DNA of 57,057 nt from an uncultured Alteromonas sp. (GTDB lineage: Bacteria > Pseudomonadota > Gammaproteobacteria > Enterobacterales > Alteromonadaceae): contig NZ_CAJXQY010000015.1 in the NCBI RefSeq assembly GCF_913058315.1, positions 1 through 57,057 of the forward strand. The letters are read 5' to 3'. A program made the translations under genes and the position numbers. A model generated the notes under the pieces. That model saw only the letters and a program-made list of their open reading frames with translations, did no database searches and was not told the DNA's origin. Of the stretch, positions 19,207-27,736 are shown in pieces; the first letter of the stretch is position 1, and the number at the start of each line of letters is the position of its first letter.

Positions 19207-19244
19207 GTCATCTGAGAGTTCATTTGTTTATGTTCTCAGATGAC
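19207..19244. terminator. Hairpin between convergent genes
   Basis: An 11-bp perfect stem (GTCATCTGAGA, 19207-19217, with TCTCAGATGAC, 19234-19244) encloses a 16-base AT-rich loop, between the convergent ends of the CadC-like regulator and the FucP-type symporter. No long T tract follows on either strand, so a rho-independent terminator role is plausible but not certain. Confidence 0.45.
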
Positions 19245-19263
19245 TGGCTAATAAGCGGTAGAA

Positions 19264-20583
19264 TTACTTCACCGTTACCGGAGCGGAGTTTGAGTTATTC
19301 GCTGTAGTGGTTCGGGTAGCCTTGTTTTTGATATCAAACAGGCCATAACCGGCGACTAGCAGGAAGCATAGGGCTGGCACTACATAGGACACGATTACGC
19401 TCCATGAGTCGATGATTGCAGCCTGAAATAATGGCAGGATTGCGCCGCCCAGAATCGCCATCACCAGACCCGCCGCGCCCAGTTTGGTATCTTCTCCCAG
19501 ACCTTCCAGCGCAATACCGTAGATAGTGGGGAACATCAGTGACAGGCAGGCAGAAATTGCTACCAGTGATACCACACCAACCATGTTTGGCGCCTGGGTC
19601 ATAACAATACACAATCCAGCTGCTATCAGTGACATGATCATCAGCAGTTTTGCCGGATACAAATACTGCATTAACCAGGTCATCACAAAGCGTGAGATAA
19701 GAAACACAATCATGCTGTACTGCAACACCTGGCCGCCATCTACTTCATTACCGCCAATCGCTGTCATGGCGTACTGGATGGTAAAAGTCCATACACAGGT
19801 TTGCGCCCCAACGTTAAAAAACTGCGCAAGGACGCCAAAACGATAGTGGCGGTTAAGCAATAAACGCTTAAGTGAGGCCCCAAACTGAATATTCTCGGCG
19901 CGCTGTTCTGTGGACTCATTCACCGGGGTTTTAATACAGGCAATGGCAATCCATACCACAACCAGCACAAAGGCCATCCCCACATAAGGCACCATAACCG
20001 CATCCAGTTCTGCGCCGATTATAGACTTGAGCTCGGCCGCAGACATGCTGGCGCGCTGTTCGGCAGAGGCCTGATTAAGGTTAGGCAGAATAAGCGTTGC
20101 GGCCAGAAATACCCCAAGGTTGGTACCCACCGGGTTAAATGCCTGAGCCAGGTTCAACCGGCGGGTGGCACTTTGTTCACAGCCCATAGCCATCACATAG
20201 GGATTGGCTGAAGTTTCCAGGATAGAGAGTCCGCCGGCCAGTACAAATAGCGCCAGCAGGAAGAAGCCGTAAGTCATGGTCTGACTGGCCGGATAAAACA
20301 AGAATGCACCGGCTGCGGCGCAACCCAGCCCGGTTAGAACCCCGGTTTTGTATGAAAATCGTTTATTGATAAAGGCCGCGGGAATCGCCAGGCAAAAATA
20401 GGCACCGTAGTAAGCAAATTGAACCAAAGCCGATTGCAGCGATGACATTGTAAAGATTTTACTAAACACTTTAACCAGAGGGTCCGTCATATTGGCGGCA
20501 ACACCCCAGGCAGCAAAACAGATGGTGAGCAGAATAAAAGGGAGCAGTGTTTCTCTGGAAACCAATGGCGCGCGTTTTTGCAC
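19264..20583 (-). CDS. FucP-type sugar:H+ symporter (MFS)
   Basis: A 439-residue permease with 12 predicted TM segments. It has features of the FucP/GluP branch of the MFS: an AAWGVAANMTDPL start, the ETSANPYVMAMG motif in TM4 and LNLAQAFNPVGTNLG in TM5. Family members carry L-fucose, glucose/galactose, fructose or similar sugars. Here a fructokinase, an OprB porin and a ROK regulator follow on the other strand, so a hexose, plausibly fructose, is likely. It shares a promoter region with the ROK gene. Confidence 0.9.
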   Translation of the reverse strand: MQKRAPLVSRETLLPFILLTICFAAWGVAANMTDPLVKVFSKIFTMSSLQSALVQFAYYGAYFCLAIPAAFINKRFSYKTGVLTGLGCAAAGAFLFYPASQTMTYGFFLLALFVLAGGLSILETSANPYVMAMGCEQSATRRLNLAQAFNPVGTNLGVFLAATLILPNLNQASAEQRASMSAAELKSIIGAELDAVMVPYVGMAFVLVVVWIAIACIKTPVNESTEQRAENIQFGASLKRLLLNRHYRFGVLAQFFNVGAQTCVWTFTIQYAMTAIGGNEVDGGQVLQYSMIVFLISRFVMTWLMQYLYPAKLLMIMSLIAAGLCIVMTQAPNMVGVVSLVAISACLSLMFPTIYGIALEGLGEDTKLGAAGLVMAILGGAILPLFQAAIIDSWSVIVSYVVPALCFLLVAGYGLFDIKNKATRTTTANNSNSAPVTVK

Positions 20584-20646
20584 GATAAGCCTCGTTATGT
20601 AAAAAATTAGTTAAGTGATTTAAGCAACAAAAATTTTTCGTGTCAA

Positions 20647-20674
20647 TAAATCAACAAAATTTATTTAATTTGTT
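20647..20674. promoter_or_regulatory. Candidate operator in symporter/ROK intergenic region
   Basis: AACAAA (20653-20658) and TTTGTT (20669-20674) form an imperfect palindrome around an AT-rich centre. The overlapping TAAATCAAC (20647-20655) recurs as its reverse complement GTTGATTTA at 20754-20762 and at 22002-22010, just ahead of the porin gene. ROK regulators bind AT-rich palindromes near their own and target genes, so these shared words are candidate operators. Evidence is limited to motif recurrence. Confidence 0.3.
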
Positions 20675-20783
20675 TTCTTTTGATTCAAGGGGGGGGTTAA
20701 GCCTGATGTTCAGCAGGGCTTTGCACCGGGCTTCTGAAGGACTACTATACATTGTTGATTTAAGGAAAAATAAGAGAAGTGTT

Positions 20784-21983
20784 ATGTCTGAAACCATTCA
20801 AGCAACATCGAATGAGCCTCTGCCGGTATGGCAAAGAAGTGCTGTACCCAAGGGCCAGTCAGGTTTGCGAGCGCTGAATGAAAGACGAATTCTGACTCTT
20901 ATCCGCCAGCACCAACAACTCCCTAAAGCACAGATTGCCAAACAAACCGGGCTGTCAGCCCAGGCTGCCACGGTGATCATCAACCGGCTCGAACACGATG
21001 GCTTGTTGCAGCGCGGTGAACCCCATCGTGGCAAGCGTGGTCAGCCCAGCGTGCCGTTCTCGCTGCGAGCCAACGGCGCTTTCGGGCTGGGTATTAAAAT
21101 TGGCCGTCGCAGTATGCAGATATCGCTGATTGATTTTCTGGGCAATGTGCGAGCTTCACTGTGTGAGCACTGGGATTTCCCGGCTATTGAAGCGATGCAG
21201 CGCTTTACCCAAAAAGGGTTACGAGCCATTTTGTCGGCCCTCGATGAAGAGGAAGTCAGCAGAGTCAGTGGTGTCGGGGTGGCCATGCCTTTTGAGATAT
21301 GGCGCTGGAGTGAGCAGGCCGGCGCGCCGGAAGATGAACTTACGCGCTGGAAAGAGTTTGATGTATTGGCCGCGGTGCAGGAGTTTACCGAGCTGCCGGT
21401 GTATCTGTGTAACGATGATATTGCCGCCTGTGCTGCAGAGCTTTGGTTTGGGCAGCACCGCGAACTTAGCGACTATTTGTATTGCTTTGTGGGCACCTTT
21501 ATCGGTGGTGGCATGGTGCTTAACCGCAAGCTCCATGTTGGTCGAAGCGGCAATGCCGGCGCGGTGGGGTCTCTGCCGGTACTGGCTGGTTCAGGCAACG
21601 CTCAGTTACTCGATAGTGCTTCACTTCACCGACTGGAAAAAACGCTTAAACAAACGGGTGTTGATACCGCTTTTTTACACGGCCGGCATCCCATCTGGCC
21701 GGAGAATTTGCCCGAGGTGGCCGATTGGCTGGACGTGGCGGCCGAGGGAATTGTGCAGGCTGCCATCAGTGCTCATGCATTTCTTGACCTGGATGCAGTG
21801 GTGATTGAAGGCGCTGTCCCCGATGCTGTTAAGCAGGCGTTGTTACATAAATGTGAGCAATTACTGGCGAAAGCAGATTGCCGCGGATTATCGCCACTAC
21901 GGCTATTGTCGGGCTCTGTGGGCGCCGATGCAAGGGCCCTTGGCTGTGCAAATCTCCCCTTACTGGCCCAATACAGTTTGTAA
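20784..21983 (+). CDS. ROK family transcriptional repressor
   Basis: A 399-residue NagC/XylR-type regulator. A winged helix (about 35-90) includes LPKAQIAKQTGLSAQAATVIINRL and is followed by GKRGQPSVPFSL. A ROK sugar-kinase-like domain then follows with VGTFIGGGMVL and GRSGNAGAVGSLPV. The usual zinc Cys motif of NagC-type ROK proteins (CxCGxxGC) is not evident, so zinc binding and kinase activity are doubtful. The ATG at 20784 has AAGAGAAG upstream; an open frame reaching back to 20640 crosses a G8 run and lacks family character. It presumably controls the divergent symporter and the downstream porin and kinase. Confidence 0.9.
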   Translation: MSETIQATSNEPLPVWQRSAVPKGQSGLRALNERRILTLIRQHQQLPKAQIAKQTGLSAQAATVIINRLEHDGLLQRGEPHRGKRGQPSVPFSLRANGAFGLGIKIGRRSMQISLIDFLGNVRASLCEHWDFPAIEAMQRFTQKGLRAILSALDEEEVSRVSGVGVAMPFEIWRWSEQAGAPEDELTRWKEFDVLAAVQEFTELPVYLCNDDIAACAAELWFGQHRELSDYLYCFVGTFIGGGMVLNRKLHVGRSGNAGAVGSLPVLAGSGNAQLLDSASLHRLEKTLKQTGVDTAFLHGRHPIWPENLPEVADWLDVAAEGIVQAAISAHAFLDLDAVVIEGAVPDAVKQALLHKCEQLLAKADCRGLSPLRLLSGSVGADARALGCANLPLLAQYSL

Positions 21984-22104
21984 ATTTAATAAATAAATAA
22001 AGTTGATTTAATATTTAAGCTGCATTAAATTGCGATCCCCTGACTTGCTGTTAACAGGGTGTGATCGTGGTGTTTGTAAAATCTCACCCCCATGAGGGAC
22101 ATAA

Positions 22105-23433
22105 ATGCGCTTAAAAAATATCGACTTATCCTGGTCCTTACCGCGCGGCGGGATCGCCAAATCGGTTTATGGTGCCATCACCAGTGGGCTCCTGGCATGG
22201 TGTATCTCTGTGCCAGCACAGGCCGCAGAAAAGGATTATATCGACTGGTTGGCCAGTTATACCGGCGAAGCGGCGGCAAATGTGAAAGGCGGCAAGCAGC
22301 GCGGAAGCGCTTATGCCGGTCAAATATTTGTTGGCGCAGATATCGATATGGACAAAGCGGCCGGGTGGGACAACACCCGCATTCACGTTGCTTTTACTAA
22401 CCGACATGGCCAGAACCTGGCGCAGAATTACATTGGTAACAGTACCTCCGTGCAGGAAATCTACGGTGGCCAGAATTCTCGCTTGGCCCGCTTTACCATT
22501 GAGACGTCTTTCTTTGACGGACAGTTGCAGGTAGAAGCCGGCAGAACGGTAGCCAACATCTCGTTTTTAGGCTCCGAGCTTTGCCAGTACTTCCAGACTA
22601 ACTCCGCCTGTGGCAACCCCACCTTTGTGTTTCGTACCAGTAATTTTACCTGGTGGCCGGTGTCGAGCTGGGGCGGGCACGCCAAGTTCTGGTTCAATGA
22701 TAAAGTGTATTTACATGCCGGCGTCTATGAAGAGAATACCGCTCATCAGCGTGATGGCGATCACGGCTTTGACTGGGGTATTGCAGACTCCACCGGCGTA
22801 GTGGTGCCCGTAACGCTGGGTTATAAAACCTCCTGGGATAATGACGACTATCCACGCCGATATGAAGTGGGTGGTTGGTACGATGGTGCTGACTACGCGG
22901 ATCCGTCCCGTGATGCTGAGGGCAACCTCGCAGCCATTAGTGGCGAGAACTATGTCACCCAAAACGGCCGCTCTGGTGTATTTGCCCGGTTTGAGCAAAC
23001 CGTCCTGCGCCGGGATTTAAATTCCCGTCGCCGCCTGACGCTATTTGGCGCGGTACTAACTGGTATTGAGGGCGAGCTAACTCAGGATTATTACCTGAAA
23101 GCCGGTTTTGTTAAACATGGTACCTTTGCCGGTCGCGATACCGATACCATTGGCTTTGTGATCACCCGTCAGGACTACAGTGATGAAGCACTAGAGGACC
23201 AGACACTGCTGAGACGGAGCAACGGCGGCATCGGTCTGCCAGCGGGCTATCAGCTTATGATGGAGCTGAGCTATGGTATGCAGTTTGGCGATCACATTCG
23301 CGTGCAGCCGAATATCCACTACATTGTAAATCCGGACCAGTTTAATGACAGAGGGCGTGTTGAAGACTTAGACAATGCCTGGGTGGCTGGTTTACGCTTC
23401 GACGTGGATCTCGCCGGGTTACTTTTTGACTAA
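22105..23433 (+). CDS. Carbohydrate porin, OprB family
   Basis: A 442-residue outer-membrane beta-barrel. Residues 20-40 form a signal peptide (cut near AQAAEKD) after an unusually long positively charged N-region. The mature part alternates aromatic and glycine-rich strands typical of OprB, including the GRTVANISFLGSELCQYFQTNSACGNP segment with two Cys residues that may pair. It would let mono- or disaccharides into the periplasm for the FucP-type symporter. AGGGA lies seven bases before the ATG. It is 121 bases after the ROK gene, with candidate operator words in between. Confidence 0.88.
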   Translation: MRLKNIDLSWSLPRGGIAKSVYGAITSGLLAWCISVPAQAAEKDYIDWLASYTGEAAANVKGGKQRGSAYAGQIFVGADIDMDKAAGWDNTRIHVAFTNRHGQNLAQNYIGNSTSVQEIYGGQNSRLARFTIETSFFDGQLQVEAGRTVANISFLGSELCQYFQTNSACGNPTFVFRTSNFTWWPVSSWGGHAKFWFNDKVYLHAGVYEENTAHQRDGDHGFDWGIADSTGVVVPVTLGYKTSWDNDDYPRRYEVGGWYDGADYADPSRDAEGNLAAISGENYVTQNGRSGVFARFEQTVLRRDLNSRRRLTLFGAVLTGIEGELTQDYYLKAGFVKHGTFAGRDTDTIGFVITRQDYSDEALEDQTLLRRSNGGIGLPAGYQLMMELSYGMQFGDHIRVQPNIHYIVNPDQFNDRGRVEDLDNAWVAGLRFDVDLAGLLFD

Positions 23434-23469
23434 TTTCACACTTCTCTGACATCCAACAGGAGAAAACAA

Positions 23470-24453
23470 ATGCAGGTTTTATGTATGGGCGAAGCATTAA
23501 TAGATATGCTTTCAACTAAAGAGCTGGATGCTACAGGCGCTACCGAGAGTTTTAAAAAATTCGCCGGTGGGGCACCTGCCAATGTAGCGGTTGCCGTCGC
23601 CAAGCTGGGGGGCAACAGCGGGTTATTCGGTAAGCTCGGCAAGGATCAATTTGGCGAATACCTGTATCGCACGCTGGCAGAGTTGGGTGTTAGTACCCGG
23701 TTTACCGGCTTTTCTGAACAGGGTAAAACGGCACTGGCTTTTGTTGGGCTGGATGATAGCGGAGAACGTTCTTTCGATTTCTATATTGATAACGCTGCTC
23801 ATACTGATTTATCCGAGGCCGACCTGGAGCCCTCGCTGTTTGCCGAGCCTCGTATTATCAGTTTTTGTTCAGGCTCGATAAGTACGCCGGGATTGCGCAA
23901 GGTAACCGAAAATGCGCTGAGCCAGTTTCGTGATGCCGGCAGTATTTTATGTCTGGATATCAATCTGCGCCCGGCTTTCTGGGACGATGCCGCCCTGGCG
24001 CCGGCACTCATTAGTGAGACGGCTGCCAAAGTAGATATGATTAAAGCCAGTCATGAAGAGCTGGTGGAGTTATATGGCGAAGCCAATGTAGAGGCGAGCA
24101 TACAAAGCTGGCTGGATAATGGCGTATCGCTGATCCTGGTTACCGACGGTGCTAACCCGGTAGCGTTTTATACCCGGGACACTGATGGTACCTATCCCAC
24201 ACTGAAAACTTCGGTGGTCGATACTACCGCGGCAGGTGATGCTTTTGTGGGAGGCTTTTTATTTACTTTGGCCGCCGAAGTACAAGATAAAGCATCGTTT
24301 ACTCACTGGGTGGCAAACTTTGAGAATATTCTGGCGTCTTTGCGCTTTGCTACGCAGTGTGGTGCTATTGCGGTGTCTCGCTACGGCGCTTTCGATGCGC
24401 TGGCGAATAAACAGCAAATTGAAGCGCTCAGCAATAAAAAAGCCGGGGAATAA
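23470..24453 (+). CDS. Fructokinase (PfkB family)
   Basis: A 327-residue ribokinase-superfamily sugar kinase. Near the N-terminus are GEALIDML and the first PfkB signature (GGAPANVAVAVAKLGG, about 38-53). Near the C-terminus is the ATP-site/catalytic signature DTTAAGDAFVGGFL (about 250-263) with the catalytic Asp. It most resembles bacterial fructokinases (ScrK-like), giving fructose 6-phosphate. AGGAG is close upstream. Being 36 bases after the porin gene, it should share its transcript. A terminator for the convergent srkA overlaps its stop codon. Confidence 0.88.
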   Translation: MQVLCMGEALIDMLSTKELDATGATESFKKFAGGAPANVAVAVAKLGGNSGLFGKLGKDQFGEYLYRTLAELGVSTRFTGFSEQGKTALAFVGLDDSGERSFDFYIDNAAHTDLSEADLEPSLFAEPRIISFCSGSISTPGLRKVTENALSQFRDAGSILCLDINLRPAFWDDAALAPALISETAAKVDMIKASHEELVELYGEANVEASIQSWLDNGVSLILVTDGANPVAFYTRDTDGTYPTLKTSVVDTTAAGDAFVGGFLFTLAAEVQDKASFTHWVANFENILASLRFATQCGAIAVSRYGAFDALANKQQIEALSNKKAGE

Positions 24454-24464
24454 TTCTCCGGCTT
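24434..24464 (-). terminator. Rho-independent terminator of srkA
   Basis: AAGCCGGGGA (24440-24449) pairs with TCTCCGGCTT (24455-24464), with one G-T wobble around a short AT loop. On the minus strand the stem is followed by a run of T residues (the A run at 24436-24441). It serves the minus-strand gene ending at 24509, yet lies across the last codons and stop of the plus-strand fructokinase. Confidence 0.7.
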
Positions 24465-24508
24465 GTGTATTGTTCGAGCTTATTGATTGCGCCTTGTTGG
24501 TAGTGTGC

Positions 24509-25483
24509 TCAGTAAGGCACCAAGGACAATGGCGGTTCCTGCAACGTAGCAAACTGCTCTTTGAGAGCCAGGATCTGCTGCTCCCAGTAACGATGTTCCG
24601 CAAACCAGGGAAAAGCCCGGGGAAATGCCGGGTCCTGCCAGCGATCGGACAACCACGCCATATAATGCACCATTCGCATAGCGCGTAAGGGCTCCATGAG
24701 CGCCAGTTCTTTGTTGTCGAACTCACAAAACTCCTCATAGGATTCAATCAGAGTTTCAAGCTGCATCTGCTGCTGCGCACGATCGCCGTTTAACATCATC
24801 CACAAGTCCTGCACAGCCGGGCCCATGCGGCTGTCGTCCAGGTCGACGAACATCGGGCCATCGCGCCACAGAATATTCCCGGCATGGCAATCGCCGTGCA
24901 GCCGAATGAGCTTACCCGGCTTGTATTGCTCCTTGGTTAGCTCAATGACCCGGTCGAGTATGGTGAAAAATGCGGTGTGCAGTGATTCGGGTAACAGTGA
25001 ACTGTTGGCCAGAGTTTGGCGGGGTTTGTTGAGAAAACTTTCAATATCCATGGTGGGACGATGCGTGAAGGGCGCACTACTGGCCACCTTGTGCATCCGG
25101 CCGATAAACCGGCCCATCCATTCCAGGTGGTCGAGGTTATCGAGTTCAAACTGGCGGCCGCCCACCGAATTGAACAGGGCAAAGCGATACTGTCCGGCAA
25201 AATGCAGGGTTTCGCCTTGCTGCGCAAGGGGGGCGACAACCGGGATTTCTGCATCGGCCAGCGCCTGACTGAATGCATGTTCTTCGAGGATTTGCTCGTT
25301 AGTCCATCGTTGCGGGCGATAGAACTTCACTACGTAACGCTTTTGTTCGTCACTTAAAAACTGGTAAACCCGGTTTTCGTAGCTATTTAAGGCAAGGAGT
25401 CCTGACTGAGGAAAAATGCCGCACTGTTCCAGTGCGGCAAGGATCATATCGGGTGACAGTTCGGCAAAGGTAAAGTCACTCAC
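24509..25483 (-). CDS. srkA: Stress response kinase SrkA (YihE)
   Basis: A 324-residue protein kinase of the YihE/RdoA family (aminoglycoside phosphotransferase fold). The catalytic loop LHGDCHAGNILW and metal-binding DLDDSRMGP are intact, and the N-terminal ENRVYQ segment and VVKFYRPQRW (nucleotide-binding Lys) match the family. In E. coli it phosphorylates Ser/Thr and counters MazF- and ROS-linked death. It starts 12 bases after the ccoG stop on the same strand, so they are probably co-transcribed. Confidence 0.94.
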   Translation of the reverse strand: MSDFTFAELSPDMILAALEQCGIFPQSGLLALNSYENRVYQFLSDEQKRYVVKFYRPQRWTNEQILEEHAFSQALADAEIPVVAPLAQQGETLHFAGQYRFALFNSVGGRQFELDNLDHLEWMGRFIGRMHKVASSAPFTHRPTMDIESFLNKPRQTLANSSLLPESLHTAFFTILDRVIELTKEQYKPGKLIRLHGDCHAGNILWRDGPMFVDLDDSRMGPAVQDLWMMLNGDRAQQQMQLETLIESYEEFCEFDNKELALMEPLRAMRMVHYMAWLSDRWQDPAFPRAFPWFAEHRYWEQQILALKEQFATLQEPPLSLVPY

Positions 25484-25495
25484 ATTAAGGCCTGT

Positions 25496-26929
25496 TTATC
25501 GATAAAGGAATTTCGATGGCTCGCTAACCTCTACAACAGTGCCGTCTGCTTCGGTGGTGGAAACATTAAAGTATATTTCAGTGACCCGGCCAGACAGGTT
25601 GTAGGGATCAGTTGCGACAGATACAGGCAAGCTGTATACCTCGCCGCCACCCACGGTAACAACTTGTTCGCCAATGTACTCGTATTCAGGCAAACCTTCT
25701 ACCTTAATTGTATAAGTGTGCTCACTTTGTGACTTATTGAGTACCTTGAGGGTATAGACATTTTCAATATCGCCGTTCATATTTTCGCGATACAGCGAGT
25801 TACGGTCGCGAATAATATCCACTTCCAGGGGCACCCGGGTCACGATATCGGCTACCAACAGACCGCACATTACCAGCAGTACCACCAGGTAGCCTACCAG
25901 TTTGGGACGCACGATATGGGTGGTACCGCCGGCCAGTTCATGCTCTGAGGTAAAGCTGATAAGGCCTTTGGGGTAATCCATTTTTTCCATCACGCCATTG
26001 CAGGCATCGACACAGGCACCACAGTTGATGCACTCGTACTGTAAACCATTGCGGATGTCGATACCGGTAGGGCATACCTGTACACACAGGTTACAGTCGA
26101 TACACTCACCCAGGCCTTTGTCAGCCAGATTTTCATGGGCCAGTTTACGAGAACGTGGCCCGCGCTGCTCGCCGCGGCTGGCATCGTAGGATACGGTGAA
26201 AGTATCTTTGTCAAACATGGCCGACTGAAAGCGGGCGTAAGGGCACATGTGAGTACACATGATTTCGCGCATCCACCCGGCGTTACCATAAGTACATACA
26301 GTGAAGAAAATAATGGTGAAGCCAGCCCAGAAACTGGTATTCAAGGTGAAAACGTCAATGTAAAGCTGCGCAACCGGCGTAAAGTAACCAACAAAGGTCA
26401 TTGCGGTGAGTAGTGCAACCAGTACCCAGGCCGTATGTTTAGCAGTTTTGCGCCAGAACTTGTCGAAGTCCATCGGGCGCTCGTCCAGTTTGATGCGCTT
26501 GTTGCGGTTGCCTTCGAAAAACTCTTCAAACCACACATATATGTAGGTCCAGGTGGTTTGCGGACACATAAACCCACACCACACACGGCCGGCAAAGGTG
26601 GTGATAAAAAACAGCGCAAAGGCAGAAACAATAAAAATGTACGCCAGCAGCGTTAGATCCTGGGGCCACAGGGTCAGTGAGAAAATGGTAAAGCGCTGAT
26701 CGACGATATTCAGTAATACAGCCTGATGACCGTCATACTGGATCCACGGAATGGCGACGAACAAGGCAATAAAAAAGAATCCGAAAAAACGGCGGAAATT
26801 TTCCAGCGGGCCTTTTACCGAACGCACATAAATTCGGTCCCGTGCCGTGTAGCGTTTCGACTCATCGAGTTTTTCGGGTTTGTGAACTTTGACCGGAGTA
26901 ACATTTTTCACCGGGATCTGATCGTTCAT
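25496..26929 (-). CDS. ccoG: Cytochrome c oxidase accessory protein CcoG
   Basis: A 477-residue membrane iron-sulfur protein (RdxA/FixG type) needed for copper handling during cbb3 oxidase assembly. Several TM helices are present, with the early membrane motif GRVWCGFMCPQTTW and CTHMCPYARFQ. Two ferredoxin clusters follow (CIDCNLCVQVCP and CINCGACVDAC), then a C-terminal Ig-like periplasmic domain. The ATG at 26929 has AAGG upstream. It is usually next to ccoNOPQ, which is not in this window. An FNR-like box upstream suggests induction at low oxygen. Confidence 0.95.
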   Translation of the reverse strand: MNDQIPVKNVTPVKVHKPEKLDESKRYTARDRIYVRSVKGPLENFRRFFGFFFIALFVAIPWIQYDGHQAVLLNIVDQRFTIFSLTLWPQDLTLLAYIFIVSAFALFFITTFAGRVWCGFMCPQTTWTYIYVWFEEFFEGNRNKRIKLDERPMDFDKFWRKTAKHTAWVLVALLTAMTFVGYFTPVAQLYIDVFTLNTSFWAGFTIIFFTVCTYGNAGWMREIMCTHMCPYARFQSAMFDKDTFTVSYDASRGEQRGPRSRKLAHENLADKGLGECIDCNLCVQVCPTGIDIRNGLQYECINCGACVDACNGVMEKMDYPKGLISFTSEHELAGGTTHIVRPKLVGYLVVLLVMCGLLVADIVTRVPLEVDIIRDRNSLYRENMNGDIENVYTLKVLNKSQSEHTYTIKVEGLPEYEYIGEQVVTVGGGEVYSLPVSVATDPYNLSGRVTEIYFNVSTTEADGTVVEVSEPSKFLYR

Positions 26930-26995
26930 GGGACTACCTTCATTGAAGCTAAACATGATTACGGCAGCAGTATACCTGTCATATATTAATTTTAC

Positions 26996-27009
26996 TTAAT
27001 ATAGATCAA
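26996..27009 (-). promoter_or_regulatory. FNR/Anr-like binding site upstream of ccoG
   Basis: On the minus strand the site reads TTGATCTATATTAA, matching the FNR consensus TTGAT-N4-ATCAA at nine of ten defined positions. It is centred about 73 bases upstream of the ccoG start codon. Control of cbb3 oxidase assembly genes by FNR-type regulators is well established, which supports the call. Confidence 0.5.
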
Positions 27010-27214
27010 TCGCAGTCTGATTCGCCGCGGCGACAGTGTAACGCATTTTTTCGGTGTACACACTTGGTGCCATGGAAGCGACAAAGGGTTTAGATTAAAA
27101 ATCGAACTACTTTGTACAGCTATAACTCTTAATAACCAGGTATAAAACACATACCTTATTAACCGGTTAGACGTGGGGTAAACTTAGCTCAATAGTTTGG
27201 GAGAAGTATAAAGC

Positions 27215-27589
27215 ATGTTTCGTTCAATCGCTGTTATCATTGAAATCGCTATTTTGGTAGTGGTATTACAGCTACCTTTTGTTCAGTATTTGCTATCTGA
27301 CGTTCAGGCTACCCTGAGCGACTGGATGGAAGAGATAGCTACGCGTGAAGAGCGCCAGCAGCTGGCTGAAATTAAAGACAACCTGGCAGTTCAGTACTCG
27401 GCAATGCGTCCGTACCAGAAAGATTACCTCGATACGGTATTGTCTTCGCGGGTTCGCACGTTGCAATTTTATGATGCATATTGTGAAAACTCAGACCGAA
27501 ATCCGTACATCCATGGTGTAACGTTACACTCGTTTTGCTCTGAAATTCGCCGCTCACCGGTTTTGTATTCAGACACGCAAAATAGTTGA
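27215..27589 (+). CDS. Small membrane-anchored protein of unknown function
   Basis: A 124-residue protein with one N-terminal hydrophobic helix (about residues 5-26), a charged helical stretch (about 35-60, TREERQQLAEIKDNL) and a C-terminal region with two Cys residues (YCENSDRNP and SFCSEIRR), probably periplasmic and able to pair. GGGAGAAG lies ten bases upstream of the ATG, supporting translation. I do not recognise the family. It sits alone between divergent ccoG and the DUF3016 gene. Confidence 0.65.
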   Translation: MFRSIAVIIEIAILVVVLQLPFVQYLLSDVQATLSDWMEEIATREERQQLAEIKDNLAVQYSAMRPYQKDYLDTVLSSRVRTLQFYDAYCENSDRNPYIHGVTLHSFCSEIRRSPVLYSDTQNS

Positions 27590-27736
27590 TACCCCTGTTC
27601 ACCCCCGGTTCAGGTAAAGATTGCTAGGTTGTTACACAGGACATACGGTTAAACTTTTTGCGGTTTAGTTGTTCTAATCAGTCTAACAGTACGTATATAC
27701 TTTGATTTCGAACTAAATCCTCGGGGGGATTCTGCA

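Noticed and set aside
20640-20783. N-terminal extension of the ROK regulator by 48 codons
   Set aside because: It crosses a G8 run and lacks similarity to ROK N-termini, and the ATG at 20784 has a good ribosome-binding site.
21130-21804. 224-codon frame within the ROK gene
   Set aside because: A shadow in another frame of a well-supported ROK protein; Cys/Arg/Trp-rich composition typical of out-of-frame reading.
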